From NCBI RefSeq assembly GCF_003054055.1, contig NZ_QBKI01000003.1, forward strand, positions 372,001-436,000: 64,000 nucleotides of DNA. The letters run 5' to 3'. Numbering within the stretch: position 1 is the stretch's first letter; the number at the start of each line of letters is the position of its first letter. Shown one piece after another: positions 16,036-25,883 of this stretch. Under the pieces are notes generated by a model. It was given only the letters and a program-made list of their open reading frames with translations, searched no databases and was not told where the DNA came from. This DNA comes from Pontibacter mucosus. Its GTDB lineage: Bacteria; Bacteroidota; Bacteroidia; Cytophagales; Hymenobacteraceae. A program made the translations under genes and the position numbers.

Positions 16036-17299
16036 CTTCTTTGATCGAGCTAAATAAAAATCCGCAGATAACTTTTGGGTAGAAGAAAGTCGACTTCTGA
16101 GGCATCACGGCGCCGCTGTTGCACACGCGCTTTACCTGCTCCATCGAGATTTCGTTTGTGATCAGGGCCAGGTGCGCCTCGCCCTTGTCTACCTTCCGGA
16201 TGCAGGCCGTGAAGTTGCGCTCATAGCTAAGGCCTTTATAGTCGCGCTGTTCCTGCCGGAAGATGCCCAGTATTTTCTCAAAGATAAAGTAATGCATCAC
16301 CGTCAGGTCCAGCTGCTTTACCTCCTCCGGAAAATTCCAGTCGATGAGCTGGTGCATCTCCGGTTTCAGGCGGAGCTTGTAGGCGTTGCCATTCAAGTAT
16401 AAGCCAAAGGCCCAAAGCTTGCCCACTATCACCTCGTTCAGCTCATAGGGGTCTTCCTTGGGCAGGATGATGAAATACTCCCGCAGCCGCTCCAGGAATT
16501 CCTCGTCCGGCATGGGCAGGCTCTTGAGTAAGCGGTGCGTGGGCAGGATGCGCAGGTCGTCGTGCTCGGAGTTGGTCAGGTACATCAGGTGGTAGTTGTA
16601 GGGCTCCAGGCCGGTGTGGCCAGGGTGCTGCGCCATCATTTTGCGCCTGTAAAACAGGGAACCCTCGTAGCGATGGTGCCCGTCGGCCAGCAGAATCTTC
16701 TTATCGGCCAGCGTCTGCAAAAACAGCTTTATCACCGCATGGTCATGTATCACGGCAAGCACATCGCGCACGCCCTGGTAATCCTCCGTTTCATAGATTG
16801 GCGTACGGATGCTCTCATCCATGTAGGGCTCCAGCACATACGCCGGATCGGTGTACAACCCATGGGTAGGGCTCACGTTCAAAAGCGTCTCTTCCAGTAG
16901 CTCGATGCGGTCGTTCACGGCGCTGGGGATGGTGTTCTCGTGGCGCAGCAGTACCTTCTCGTGCCAGTCGTAAGCCTTAATGTTGCAGATGAAGCCTTTG
17001 CGCACAAACTCCTTGTCGCTGCCGGGCAAACGGAAATACTGGTAATACACGTAGATGCCAGGCAAGCCGTCCTGCAGTAGAATGCCTTTTTCTTTCCACT
17101 CCTGCAGCAGCCTGGCCGCATCCCGGGAAGCATTTTCGCCACGCGGCACGGATAGGTGTATGCTGTTAAGCGGAGCCTGGTAGAGCGCCTCCCGCTGCTT
17201 GTCCGACACCACGTCGAAGAGCGGAGAGGTCAGCTGTTCTATACTTGTACTCAGGTTATCGTTGTAGCGCCAGGCGCGCAGGGGTAGTATTTCAGCCAT
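16001..17299 (-). CDS. DUF1015 domain protein
   Basis: This 432-residue protein spans the whole DUF1015 family, from the N-terminal EILPLRAWRYN to the LADGHHRYEGSL segment typical of the family (about 208-219). The function is unknown. In other Bacteroidota this family often sits near serine-biosynthesis genes, but here it lies between pdxH and maf, with 55 bp to pdxH and a 35-bp overlap with maf. The three are probably one transcript. No signal peptide or membrane segment is visible. Confidence 0.88.
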   Translation of the reverse strand: MAEILPLRAWRYNDNLSTSIEQLTSPLFDVVSDKQREALYQAPLNSIHLSVPRGENASRDAARLLQEWKEKGILLQDGLPGIYVYYQYFRLPGSDKEFVRKGFICNIKAYDWHEKVLLRHENTIPSAVNDRIELLEETLLNVSPTHGLYTDPAYVLEPYMDESIRTPIYETEDYQGVRDVLAVIHDHAVIKLFLQTLADKKILLADGHHRYEGSLFYRRKMMAQHPGHTGLEPYNYHLMYLTNSEHDDLRILPTHRLLKSLPMPDEEFLERLREYFIILPKEDPYELNEVIVGKLWAFGLYLNGNAYKLRLKPEMHQLIDWNFPEEVKQLDLTVMHYFIFEKILGIFRQEQRDYKGLSYERNFTACIRKVDKGEAHLALITNEISMEQVKRVCNSGAVMPQKSTFFYPKVICGFLFSSIKEDEFTTAAAACL

Positions 17300-17354
17300 T
17301 TTTATTCATGCAAAGTATAAGTGAGCCCTGGAAGAGCAACAAGCGTTGCCCTAA

Positions 17355-18005
17355 TCAGGGTGCGAGGCGCTTTACCTGCCAGAGGCCGTTCTCCAGCTCG
17401 TAGGCAATACGGTCGTGCAGGCGGCTTGGACGTCCCTGCCAGAACTCTACGTAATCCGGCTCCAGCCGAAAACCGCCCCAGTGCTCCGGCCGTGGTACCA
17501 GCTCGGTGCCGGCAAACTTCTCGGCCAGTTCTTTTTCGCGCTGCTCCAGCACCTGCCTCGAGGGGATAACCTGGCTCTGTGGTGACACCCAGGCGCCGAT
17601 CTGGCTGCCCTTGGGGCGGCTGTGAAAATAGGCGTCAGACTCCTGCGGGCTAACCTTGCCAACTTTGCCCTCTACACGCACCTGCCTTTCCAGCGCCGGC
17701 CAGAAGAACGTGAGCGAGGCGTAGGGGCGCTGCTCCAGCTCCTGTCCTTTGCGGCTGTTATAGTTAGTGTAAAAGCTGAAGCCCTGCGCATCCACACCCT
17801 TCAGCAGCACCACGCGGGCAGAGGGCCTGCCGGCAGCGTTGACCGTAGACAGCACCAGCGCCGTAGGCTCCTCTGCCTGCGCCTCGATAGCCTCCTGAAG
17901 CCATACTTTAAACTGCTCAATCGGGTGGCCGGCAACGGAGTCCTCGGTGAGAGCGTGCTTCCTATAGTTTACCCGGATAGCTGCGATGTTGTGTGTTAAA
18001 GCCAT
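17355..18005 (-). CDS. pdxH: Pyridoxamine 5'-phosphate oxidase
   Basis: This FMN enzyme oxidises pyridoxine/pyridoxamine 5'-phosphate to pyridoxal 5'-phosphate. Recognised stretches are PSARVVLLKG, FYTNYNSRKGQELEQ, the SRPKGSQIGAW segment and the C-terminal WGGFRLEPDYVEFWQG followed by RLHDRI. The start is placed at the ATG at 18005 (216 residues, typical for PdxH). The frame extends 37 codons upstream, but that part is hydrophobic and unlike the family. It is first in the pdxH-DUF1015-maf run. Confidence 0.93.
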   Translation of the reverse strand: MALTHNIAAIRVNYRKHALTEDSVAGHPIEQFKVWLQEAIEAQAEEPTALVLSTVNAAGRPSARVVLLKGVDAQGFSFYTNYNSRKGQELEQRPYASLTFFWPALERQVRVEGKVGKVSPQESDAYFHSRPKGSQIGAWVSPQSQVIPSRQVLEQREKELAEKFAGTELVPRPEHWGGFRLEPDYVEFWQGRPSRLHDRIAYELENGLWQVKRLAP

Positions 18006-18290
18006 AGTGGTTGTTTTGCCCAAAATTATAAAAATATACGTTGGGGCTAAACTAAATACGAGGGCTTTGCGGATTTCGGGTTCCGGATAATACAGTAAGC
18101 AAATGTAAATGAGCAAACTGTTAAGCGGTTAACTCAGTATAGCCACAAAAATAAAGAGCGCAGAGCCTTCTGATACAATATTCCACCATTTGCGTATGAC
18201 AATAAAGATGGTTATTTTTATATGAAAATTTGTAATATAGAAGGCTGTTGTGCTGTCTAGTGTACTGGAAACTACAAATGCGACGAAAGA

Positions 18291-18860
18291 ATGATGGCAG
18301 ATAGCAAAACGATAAAACCAAGAAGTGGCAGTATTCTGATCTCTGAGCCATACCTGGGCGACCCGAATTTCGAGCGCAGCGTTATCCTGTTGTGCAGCCA
18401 TGAAGAGGAGGGGTCCTTTGGTTTGGTGCTAAACCGGCCTTCGAACCTTCACCTGTCTGATGTGCTGGATGTGTTTGAGGAGGACTTCGACATGGTGCTG
18501 GGGGTTGGCGGGCCCGTGCAGTATAACACCCTGCACTACATACACCGCTTGGCAGACTTGCCTCAGGCAGTGAAGCTGAACGACAACCTGTACTGGGGCG
18601 GCGATTTTGAGGTGCTGCGCACCATGATTGACACCGGCCAGGTGGCCAAGGAGGATATTCGTTTTTTCCTGGGCTACTCCGGCTGGACGCCCGGCCAACT
18701 GCAGGAAGAGGTAGACAAAAATGTTTGGATAGTGAACAACAATGCTGCAAATAAATTATTTACTTTGGATACCGAAACCCTCTGGCGGAGCATTCTGCGC
18801 CAAATGGGCGGTAAGTTTAAGGTGCTGAGCAACTACCCCGACGACCCGCGCCTGAACTAA
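18291..18860 (+). CDS. YqgE/AlgH family protein
   Basis: This 189-residue UPF0301 protein has the family hallmarks GSILISEPYLGDPNFERSV (13-31), EEGSFGLVLNRP and FFLGYSGWTPGQLQ. The biochemical role is not established; AlgH in Pseudomonas was linked to alginate regulation. The start could be either of two adjacent ATG codons (18291 or 18294). It is 30 bp upstream of the DUF349 gene and probably co-transcribed with it. A 285-bp divergent region separates it from pdxH and holds no other gene. Confidence 0.9.
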   Translation: MMADSKTIKPRSGSILISEPYLGDPNFERSVILLCSHEEEGSFGLVLNRPSNLHLSDVLDVFEEDFDMVLGVGGPVQYNTLHYIHRLADLPQAVKLNDNLYWGGDFEVLRTMIDTGQVAKEDIRFFLGYSGWTPGQLQEEVDKNVWIVNNNAANKLFTLDTETLWRSILRQMGGKFKVLSNYPDDPRLN

Positions 18861-18890
18861 CCCTTTAACGTTGTACCTAACAAGCGAGAC

Positions 18891-20951
18891 ATGACAACTG
18901 ACAAAGAGCATATGGACACCACCGGAGCTGAGGCTAACAAGCCAGAGAACAAGGCGACAGCCGATGAGCAAAAACAGGTTACGCCAAAGCAGGAACCAGC
19001 CACAGAAGAAGGCCCTGCCGGGGCAGGGCAGGAGGTGCCGAAGGAGGAGCAGCCGGAGGTAAAGCCTGAGTTGGCAACGGCCGAGGAGGAAGCCACCAGC
19101 GAGCAGATAACCGAGACGTTTGCCGAGGCGAACACCAACGTTACCGAGCCGTCCGGGCAGCCAGCCAACACTTCGGACGCTGCTGCAGGCACTGCCACGG
19201 CTGACCACCACGATGAGGAGGAGTATGAGGAGGATGACCATACCGACTATAGCCAACTCACACAGGAGGAGCTGCGCCAGCGCCTGTTTGCTGTTCTTAA
19301 AAGCCCCGATGCGCTCCGCAAGTATAAAACCATAAGCGAGCTCCAGAGTCAGTACGACCATAAGTTCCAGGCTGAAAGGCACGATGCGCTGGATAAGTTT
19401 AAGGAAGAGGGAGGCACGGAAGAAGACTTCGACTACCATACTTCCAAAGAGCACCAGGACCTGGAGAAAATGCTGGCCGCTTACCGCGAGTCGCGCTACC
19501 AGCACCGCCAGAGCCAGGAAGAGCAGCGTCAGCGTAACCTGGAGCGCAAGAAAGAGCTACTGGGCAGGCTTCGGGAGCTGGTGGAGTCGGCGGAAACGCG
19601 CAACAGTGGCGATGAGCTGAAGAAGCTGCAGAGCGAGTGGAAATCCATTGGCCCGGTACCGGCCGGTGAGGCGCAGGAGCTGTGGGACTCTTACCACGCG
19701 CTGCTTGACATCTTCTACAACAACCGCAGCATGTTCTTCGAGCTGAAGGAGCTTGACCGCAGGAGAAACCTGGAGGCCAAGATGCAGCTGATTGAGCGTG
19801 CGCAGGCGCTGCAGCAGGAGCCAAGCATCAACAAAGCCCTGCAAGAGCTGCGCCACCTGCACGAGGAGTGGAAAATCATCGGCCCGGTGCCAAACGACCA
19901 GCGCGACCCGATCTGGGAGCAGTTCACGCAGGCTTCGGAGAAAGTGCATGAGCGCAGACGTGCCTACCACGAGGAGAGGTCGGTGCGTGAGCAGCAGAGC
20001 CTGGTGGTAAAGCGCGGTTTGCTGGAGCGCCTGCAGGAGTTCGCCAACTTCAATACCGACCGCATCAACGAGTGGCGCGATAAAACAGATGAAATCCAGA
20101 AACTCAAAGAGGAGTGGGATAAGGCCGGATTGGTGCCCAAAGAGAATGCCGAAGAGGTAAACAAAGCCTTCTGGGGTAACTATAAAGCCTTCTTCCAGCA
20201 CAAAAACCAGTTCTTTAAAGCGCTGGACGAACAGAAAATGCATAACCTGCAGCTAAAGACGCAGTTGTGCGAGGAAGCCGAAAGCCTGAAGGACAGCACC
20301 GACTGGGCCTCCACGAAGGAAAAGCTCATCCAGCTGCAAAAGAAGTGGAAGACGATAGGCCGCGTTCCGGACAAATACTCCGACAAGATCTGGCAGCGCT
20401 TCCGGTCGGCTTGTAACGAGTTCTTTGACCGCAAGCAGGCGCAGGAGCAGCACAAGGCCGCTGAACTGGAAAAACTTTCTGCCGAGAAAATGGCTATTTG
20501 CGACAAGGTGGCCGATAAGCTTTCGCAGCCAAGCGCTACCGGATCGGTGGAGGAGTTCCAGAGCCTGGTGGAGCAATGGCGTGAGACGGACAAAGACAAC
20601 AGGCGCACCAGCCCGAAAGCGGAGGACAAGTTTATACAGCTGATGGAGCGCTACCTGGAGCGCGTGCCGGAGCTAAGCCTGGACGAGCGGACCGATATGC
20701 TGGTAAAGCTGCAGGTAGAGCGCATCAAGCATAGCCCGGATGCCAGCCAAAAGCTGTACCAGCGCGAGAACACGCTCCGCCGCGAGATTTCCCAGCTGCA
20801 GAACGACATCCAGACGCTGCGTACCAACATCGAGTTCTTTGCCCGTTCGAAGAATGCCGACAAGCTGCGCGAGGAGTACGAAGGCCGCATTGCCGATGCC
20901 CAAAAACGCATCGCGCACCTGCAGCATCAACTGGATGCTTACAGAGGCTAA
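18891..20951 (+). CDS. DUF349 repeat protein
   Basis: This 686-residue cytoplasmic protein has a Glu/Pro-rich, very acidic N-terminus (1-120) that looks disordered. An all-helical array with DUF349 repeats follows. The Trp-containing cores EWKSIGPVP (about 249), EWKIIGPVP (326), EWDKAGLVP (408) and KWKTIGRVP (486) recur every 77-82 residues. A fifth, degenerate copy lies near 562, and the C-terminus is a long coiled coil (about 615-683). The function is unknown; these repeats look like extended scaffolds. A 15-bp perfect terminator hairpin follows. Confidence 0.88.
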   Translation: MTTDKEHMDTTGAEANKPENKATADEQKQVTPKQEPATEEGPAGAGQEVPKEEQPEVKPELATAEEEATSEQITETFAEANTNVTEPSGQPANTSDAAAGTATADHHDEEEYEEDDHTDYSQLTQEELRQRLFAVLKSPDALRKYKTISELQSQYDHKFQAERHDALDKFKEEGGTEEDFDYHTSKEHQDLEKMLAAYRESRYQHRQSQEEQRQRNLERKKELLGRLRELVESAETRNSGDELKKLQSEWKSIGPVPAGEAQELWDSYHALLDIFYNNRSMFFELKELDRRRNLEAKMQLIERAQALQQEPSINKALQELRHLHEEWKIIGPVPNDQRDPIWEQFTQASEKVHERRRAYHEERSVREQQSLVVKRGLLERLQEFANFNTDRINEWRDKTDEIQKLKEEWDKAGLVPKENAEEVNKAFWGNYKAFFQHKNQFFKALDEQKMHNLQLKTQLCEEAESLKDSTDWASTKEKLIQLQKKWKTIGRVPDKYSDKIWQRFRSACNEFFDRKQAQEQHKAAELEKLSAEKMAICDKVADKLSQPSATGSVEEFQSLVEQWRETDKDNRRTSPKAEDKFIQLMERYLERVPELSLDERTDMLVKLQVERIKHSPDASQKLYQRENTLRREISQLQNDIQTLRTNIEFFARSKNADKLREEYEGRIADAQKRIAHLQHQLDAYRG

Positions 20952-21002
20952 AAATTTTTCTCCTGACTCTCAATTTTTTAGGGATGGTCAGGAGAAAAAT
21001 TT
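20952..21002 (+). terminator. Terminator after the DUF349 gene
   Basis: A 15-bp perfect stem (20952-20966 with 20988-21002) starts directly after the DUF349 stop codon. T/A-rich ends allow use in both directions. The tRNA promoter begins 11 bp later. Confidence 0.8.
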
Positions 21003-21012
21003 GAGACGGGTA

Positions 21013-21043
21013 TTTGCAGAATTAAATCTAAGCTATACCTTTG
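21013..21043 (+). promoter_or_regulatory. Promoter of the tRNA-Thr pair (-33 TTTG / -7 TACCTTTG)
   Basis: TTTG at 21013-21016 and TACCTTTG at 21036-21043 are separated by 19 bp. This matches the Bacteroidota housekeeping promoter layout (TTTG, 19 bp, TAnnTTTG). Transcription should start near 21048, about 35 bp before the first tRNA. Confidence 0.75.
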
Positions 21044-21082
21044 CATCGCTTTAACACAATAAAGCAGCACAAAAAAGGTTAA

Positions 21083-21155
<73 letters not shown>

Positions 21156-21260
21156 CTTTTTTAGATTTGCAGATTTAATAATGTGCAGATTTGGAAATTA
21201 AATTTGGAGCCTGAGGTTGATTGCCTCCTTTCAAATTCACCAACCTTCAAATTAGTGCAT

Positions 21261-21333
<73 letters not shown>

Positions 21334-21342
21334 CAAAAACGG

Positions 21343-21374
21343 AAAGCCTTCAGAGAAATCTGAAGGCTTTTTTC
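21343..21374 (+). terminator. Terminator of the tRNA-Thr transcript
   Basis: A 12-bp stem (21343-21354 with 21359-21370) has a GAAA loop and is followed by a T-run. Confidence 0.88.
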
Positions 21375-21484
21375 ATGCCTATACTTTTTGCTTCCCCATA
21401 CTTTATCCACCCGCTTTCATCCCGGCAGTTTTTCTTTTTTACGCGGATAATGGTTTATTTAGCACTTCCTTTTTAACGCATACT

Positions 21485-22651
21485 ATGAAACTGATAGAGG
21501 TAAACACACCCGAGCTTGCCCAGGAGTTCCTAATGCTGCAGGTGCGGATGTATAAAAACGACCCCAACTATATTCGCCCGCTGGATAAGGACGTGAACAA
21601 TGTTTTTGACCCTGCCAAGAACAAGCTGCTCCGCGACGGAGAGGCGATCCGCTGGATACTGCAGGACGAAAAAGGCAAGTCTATAGGCCGCGTGGCGGCT
21701 TTCATCAACAAGCGCACCGCCAGGTCTGCCGAGCAGCCCACAGGCGGCATGGGTTTTTTCGACTGTATCAACAACCAGGAAGCAGCCAACATGCTGCTTG
21801 ATGCCTGCCGTGAATGGCTAAAGGAGCGCGGCATGGAAGCCATGGACGGCCCGATAAACTTTGGGGAGCGCGATAAATGGTGGGGTGTGCTGATCGATGG
21901 CTTTTACGAGCCGACCTATTGTATGCACTACAACTTTCCATACTACCAGCAACTGCTGGAAAATTATGGCTTTCAGCTATACTTTAAGCAGTATACGTAC
22001 TACCGCAAAATAAACGAAGCGATTCCGGAGAAGTACCGGGCAAAAGCCGATCGGGTGCTGGCCGACGAGAACTACCATTTCCGCCACCTCGATAAAAAGA
22101 ACCTGGCAAAGTATACCAACGACTTCCGCGAAGTATACAACAAGGGCTGGGCCAAGCACGAAGGCGTAAAGGCCATGACAGAGGCTCAGGCAGCGGCCAT
22201 CATGAAGCAGCTAAAGCCTATCCTGGACGAGCGCATCATGTGGTTTGCCTACTACAACAATGAGCCGGTGGGCTTTTTTATCGCTATCCCGGAACTGAAC
22301 CAGCTTTTCAAGTATAACAACGGCAAGCTGGATTTGTGGGGCAAGCTAAAATTCCTGTTCAACCGCTGGAGGGGCGCCTGCAAAACGATGTATGGCATCG
22401 TGTTCGGCATCACCCCGGAGCACCAGGGCAAGGGCGTGGAGGCAGCCATGATCGTGTCTGCCGGCAAATTGGTTATCGGAAACCCGAGCATCCCTTACTA
22501 CGACCTGCAGATGAACTGGATCGGCGACTTTAACCCCAAGATGATGCGCCTGGTAGAGCAAATCGGTGGCAGGATCTACAAAACGCACGCCACTTACCGC
22601 TACCTCTTCGACAGAAACAAGGAGTTTGTGCGCGCCAAGATAATGCACTAA
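21485..22651 (+). CDS. GNAT-fold N-acetyltransferase-like protein
   Basis: This 388-residue cytoplasmic protein is of a type common in Bacteroidota and usually annotated as GNAT family or hypothetical. The first part (1-150) holds family motifs FDCINNQEAANMLLDACREW and GPINFGERDKWWG. The last third carries the GNAT acetyl-CoA site in the form FGITPEHQGKGVEAAMI (about 308-324), where QGKGV stands for the usual Q/RxxGxG/A pattern. The substrate is unknown. It is single, and converges on the cation-channel gene with a shared terminator. Confidence 0.75.
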   Translation: MKLIEVNTPELAQEFLMLQVRMYKNDPNYIRPLDKDVNNVFDPAKNKLLRDGEAIRWILQDEKGKSIGRVAAFINKRTARSAEQPTGGMGFFDCINNQEAANMLLDACREWLKERGMEAMDGPINFGERDKWWGVLIDGFYEPTYCMHYNFPYYQQLLENYGFQLYFKQYTYYRKINEAIPEKYRAKADRVLADENYHFRHLDKKNLAKYTNDFREVYNKGWAKHEGVKAMTEAQAAAIMKQLKPILDERIMWFAYYNNEPVGFFIAIPELNQLFKYNNGKLDLWGKLKFLFNRWRGACKTMYGIVFGITPEHQGKGVEAAMIVSAGKLVIGNPSIPYYDLQMNWIGDFNPKMMRLVEQIGGRIYKTHATYRYLFDRNKEFVRAKIMH

Positions 22652-22662
22652 ACAAGTACAGC

Positions 22663-22695
22663 ACGAGCCCCGGCGAAGTATAAGCCGGGGCTCGT
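22663..22695. terminator. Bidirectional terminator with AAGTATA in the loop
   Basis: A 12-bp perfect GC-rich stem (22663-22674 with 22684-22695) encloses a 9-nt loop that contains AAGTATA (22676-22682). It sits between the converging GNAT and channel genes and can serve both. Confidence 0.85.
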
Positions 22696-22699
22696 CGCT

Positions 22700-23737
22700 T
22701 TAACGCACGCTGCGCAGATCCAGATCGGTAATGAACTTAGGTTTCGATACCTCTTCCCATTCCCAGCCCAGGTACTGCAGCATCGCAAGTAAAGCCCTGC
22801 GCCGCTTGTCAACCTCCTCCGGCAGCTTCTCCTCCTGCAGCTGTAGCGGAACACCAGCCTCCTTTAGCTGCTTCATGTCCAGGTGCGGTTTCTCTGAGTC
22901 TTTTGGTGTTGGCGTGATGGCGGTAAGCGACTCTAAGAACGTGGTGATGGCGTGGCGCACCGGCACCAATGACTGGTCTGAAGGCCGTTTTTCCTTGGGC
23001 ACATACAATAGCAGGATGGTAAGGGCCTCATCTAAAGCGACCAGGTTTAGCAGCAGCGCTACCGATCTTTCAGCGTGGTAAAAGTAATGCAGCAGCGGAT
23101 AGGCTAAGTGCAGCTGTCCCTGCTTTGCCACTGGCTGGGCCAGCCCACTAAGGTGCTGCTCAAGGCTTTTAAAGTCTTCTCCATTCCAGCTGTTTAGCAG
23201 CATCTGCTGCGGACTATCGCCTATAGCGGCAATGTCTATACTCAACGACCGGCGCTCGGTTGTAGCCGAAAGGATAGGCACCATATAGGTGATAGCTGTG
23301 GTGATGAGCACGAGCCCCGTAAAAGAAATAAAAGCCGTCAGAATACGCCAGGCCTGGGTGCCTCCCTTAAAATCGCCGTTGCCCAGCGTGGAGAGGGTGT
23401 ACCCTGTAAAGTATATCCTGTCCCAGCTATCGGCCGGAACCTCTGTGGTGCTATCTACCACAGCTCTTGCGTCAGAAAAATACAGCAGCGTGTAGCCCGT
23501 CCATAACAGAAGCAGCCAGCCGAGGATGGTGCTCATGATGATGACGATGCCTGCCCCACGAAGTGCCTTGCGGGTTTTCAGCAGGTCGCTTGCGACGAGG
23601 AACAGCCGCCAGAGGAACGAAGACAAAGAATTGCTCACCGGCCCAGCGCCCCGCGGCGCAAAAGTGGTGTACAGTAAATCGTAAATCCCTAAGCCGATAA
23701 TTAAGATACCCAGAACCAGGTAAAGTGCTTCACTCAT
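22700..23737 (-). CDS. Two-pore-domain-type (Ion_trans_2) cation channel family protein
   Basis: This 345-residue membrane protein has hydrophobic segments at about 5-24, 62-87 and 131-155. A re-entrant pore loop precedes the last one. The filter reads STLGNGDF at 116-123, a variant of the potassium signature TVGYGD with Asn in place of the aromatic residue. The C-terminal 190 residues are soluble and helical and do not look like an RCK/TrkA-N domain. Cation conduction is inferred from the loop; whether it is K+ selective is open. Similar proteins in Bacteroidota are annotated as potassium or ion channel family. Confidence 0.78.
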   Translation of the reverse strand: MSEALYLVLGILIIGLGIYDLLYTTFAPRGAGPVSNSLSSFLWRLFLVASDLLKTRKALRGAGIVIIMSTILGWLLLLWTGYTLLYFSDARAVVDSTTEVPADSWDRIYFTGYTLSTLGNGDFKGGTQAWRILTAFISFTGLVLITTAITYMVPILSATTERRSLSIDIAAIGDSPQQMLLNSWNGEDFKSLEQHLSGLAQPVAKQGQLHLAYPLLHYFYHAERSVALLLNLVALDEALTILLLYVPKEKRPSDQSLVPVRHAITTFLESLTAITPTPKDSEKPHLDMKQLKEAGVPLQLQEEKLPEEVDKRRRALLAMLQYLGWEWEEVSKPKFITDLDLRSVR

Positions 23738-23890
23738 AAAGTATCAACCTCAGTTTTGCCTTGGCAGCAAGCCAGCTTGTTTATACCTTTACAGGATGGG
23801 CCCGGTTGCAAGAGCTACCAGGCAGAGGCAAACTTTACTTGTTGGGAGTTGTTGTAAGAGCAGTTTTGCGCAATTCTCATTTTATCTCAG

Positions 23891-24913
23891 ATGGATTCTT
23901 TAACACAGATAGTTTTAGGTGCCTCGGTGGGCGAGGCAGTAGCGGGCAGGAAACTGGGCAATAAGGCGCTGCTGTGGGGAGCCATTGCCGGCACCATTCC
24001 GGATTTGGACGTGCTCCTGAACCCGTGGCTTGACACGGTGCAGCAACTGAGTTTTCACAGGGCCGCCACGCACTCCTTCCTTTTTGCGCTTGTCGTTTCG
24101 CCTATACTTGGCTGGCTGCTGCACCGGCTCTATAAAAACCAACCGGCCACCATGCGCGACTGGACGCTGCTGTTTTTCCTCGGCTTCGTAACACACGCCC
24201 TCCTCGACAGCTGTACTACCTGGGGCACCCAGCTATTCTGGCCCTTCTCTAACTATGGTGTGGCCTTCTACAACATCTTTGTGGTCGATCCCCTGTACAC
24301 GCTGCCTTTCCTGGCGCTGGTAATACTAGCGGCCTTCCACAGCCGCCTGAGCCCAAGGCGACGCTACCTGAACAATGCCGCCCTTGCCATTAGCTCGCTG
24401 TACCTGCTGTGGTCTTTTGCAGCAAAGGGCGCGGCTAACAATGTGTTCGAGCAAAGTATGGCTGTGCAAGGCGTACCTTATTCTTCCTACATCAGCAAGC
24501 CAACGCCCATGAACACGGTTTTCTGGTCGGTGACGGCCAAAGGAGAGGACGGTTTTTACAATGGCTTTTACTCATTGTTAGATGAAGACAAGCAGGTTAA
24601 GTATGATTTTGAACCTCAGAACGCAGCACTGCTGGATCCGCTTCGCGGGCACCCGAAACTGGAGCGCCTGCTGGAGATAACCAAGGGCTACTACACCGTG
24701 GAGCAGGATGACAATGGCGCCATACTTATCAACGACCTGCGGTTCGGCAAGTTTGATGGCTGGCAGGAGAGTGGCGGCGGCTACGTGTTTGTTTACAAAG
24801 TATGGAAGGATGCGGACGGGGAGCTACGGTTCGAGGAAGTAAATAACAGGCCGAAGGTCGATCAGCAGTACCTACAGATGTACTGGAACCGCATACTGGG
24901 CAGGTCCGTCTAA
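23891..24913 (+). CDS. Membrane-bound metal-dependent hydrolase (YdjM/DUF457 family)
   Basis: This 340-residue protein begins with the YdjM pattern MDSLTQIVLGASVGEAVAGR and continues with the metal-site stretches PDLDVLL and HRAATHS (about 55-61), then THALLDSCTTWG (about 98-109). Four to five transmembrane helices occupy residues 30-185. The C-terminal 140 residues are soluble. The YdjM family is predicted to be a membrane metal-dependent hydrolase; the substrate is unknown. It is single, with an intergenic gap of 154 bp from the divergent channel gene. Confidence 0.85.
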   Translation: MDSLTQIVLGASVGEAVAGRKLGNKALLWGAIAGTIPDLDVLLNPWLDTVQQLSFHRAATHSFLFALVVSPILGWLLHRLYKNQPATMRDWTLLFFLGFVTHALLDSCTTWGTQLFWPFSNYGVAFYNIFVVDPLYTLPFLALVILAAFHSRLSPRRRYLNNAALAISSLYLLWSFAAKGAANNVFEQSMAVQGVPYSSYISKPTPMNTVFWSVTAKGEDGFYNGFYSLLDEDKQVKYDFEPQNAALLDPLRGHPKLERLLEITKGYYTVEQDDNGAILINDLRFGKFDGWQESGGGYVFVYKVWKDADGELRFEEVNNRPKVDQQYLQMYWNRILGRSV

Positions 24914-24979
24914 GCAGGTGCGGTTATACTTTGCCAACACAATTCTGGTTTATACTTAACATCATTTAAGAAAACGAAA

Positions 24980-25750
24980 ATGGCTGATAGCAGATGGGGA
25001 TTGCACGGCAAAAAAGCCGTGGTTACCGGTGGCTCCAAGGGCATTGGAGAGGCTACGGTTAAAGAGTTGCTGGCGCTTGGCGCCGAAGTACTTGCCGTGG
25101 CCCGCAAGCAGGAAGCGCTGGATAGTATGCAAGAGCAATTCCCGCAGGGGCTTTATACGTTGGCGGCGGACGTGAGCGAGCCAGCGGGCCTCGAGGCGGT
25201 GGCCGCTTGGGTGCAGCAGGAGTGGGGCAAGCTGGATATCCTGGTGAACAATGCCGGCACCAACATCCGCAAGCCCACGGCAGACTATACTTCTGAGGAG
25301 TATGACTTCATCATGCAAACCAACCTGCGGTCGGCCTTTGAGCTGAACAGGCTGCTCTACCCGCTGCTGCAGCAGTCGGAGCAGGGAAATATTGTGCATA
25401 TAACCTCGGTGGCCGGGTTGGTGCACGTGCGCACCGGCAGCATCTACGGGATGACGAAAGCCGCCCTGACGCAACTTACCCGTAACCTGGCCGCGGAATG
25501 GGCAAAAGACGGCATACGCGTAAATGCCGTGGCTCCCTGGTACATCAGCACCCCGCTGGCGCAAACCGTGCTGCAGAACCCCGAGTTCTACAACAAAGTC
25601 ATCAGCCGCACGCCTCTGCAAACGATCGGAAAACCGGAGGATGTAGCCGGTGCTGTGGCCTTCCTGTGCATGCCTGCGGCAGCCTATATTACCGGCCAAA
25701 CCATCGCCGTGGACGGAGGCTTCACCGTGAATGGATTTCACCCGCTCTAA
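24980..25750 (+). CDS. SDR family oxidoreductase, tropinone-reductase-like
   Basis: This 256-residue protein is a complete classical SDR. It carries TGGSKGIG (14-21), NNAG (about 91-94), the catalytic Ser in HITSVAG and Y157/K161 in YGMTK, and ends with the [12 protein letters not shown] signature. Within SDRs the pattern [14 protein letters not shown] resembles tropinone-reductase-like proteins, whose bacterial substrates are not known. It is 66 bp after the YdjM-type gene in the same direction, with AAGTATA-type motifs in the spacer. Confidence 0.88.
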   Translation: MADSRWGLHGKKAVVTGGSKGIGEATVKELLALGAEVLAVARKQEALDSMQEQFPQGLYTLAADVSEPAGLEAVAAWVQQEWGKLDILVNNAGTNIRKPTADYTSEEYDFIMQTNLRSAFELNRLLYPLLQQSEQGNIVHITSVAGLVHVRTGSIYGMTKAALTQLTRNLAAEWAKDGIRVNAVAPWYISTPLAQTVLQNPEFYNKVISRTPLQTIGKPEDVAGAVAFLCMPAAAYITGQTIAVDGGFTVNGFHPL

Positions 25751-25820
25751 GGGTGTTTTTCAACGCCTGACGAGGCGCTAATTAAGTGGCAGATTACTGT
25801 TTAATGTCAGCAAAAATGCT

Positions 25821-25828
25821 TATTTTTG
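25821..25828 (+). promoter_or_regulatory. Candidate -7 box of the small lipoprotein gene
   Basis: TATTTTTG fits TAnnTTTG, with a weak TTTA about 18 bp upstream. The transcript would begin near 25833, about 50 bp before the lipoprotein ATG. A possible 14-codon frame (25835-25879) lies in the leader. Confidence 0.4.
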
Positions 25829-25883
25829 TATGATATGGATTTGCGTGCGCGGCAAGTATGGCTGGCGCTCCTAATTTGAAACC

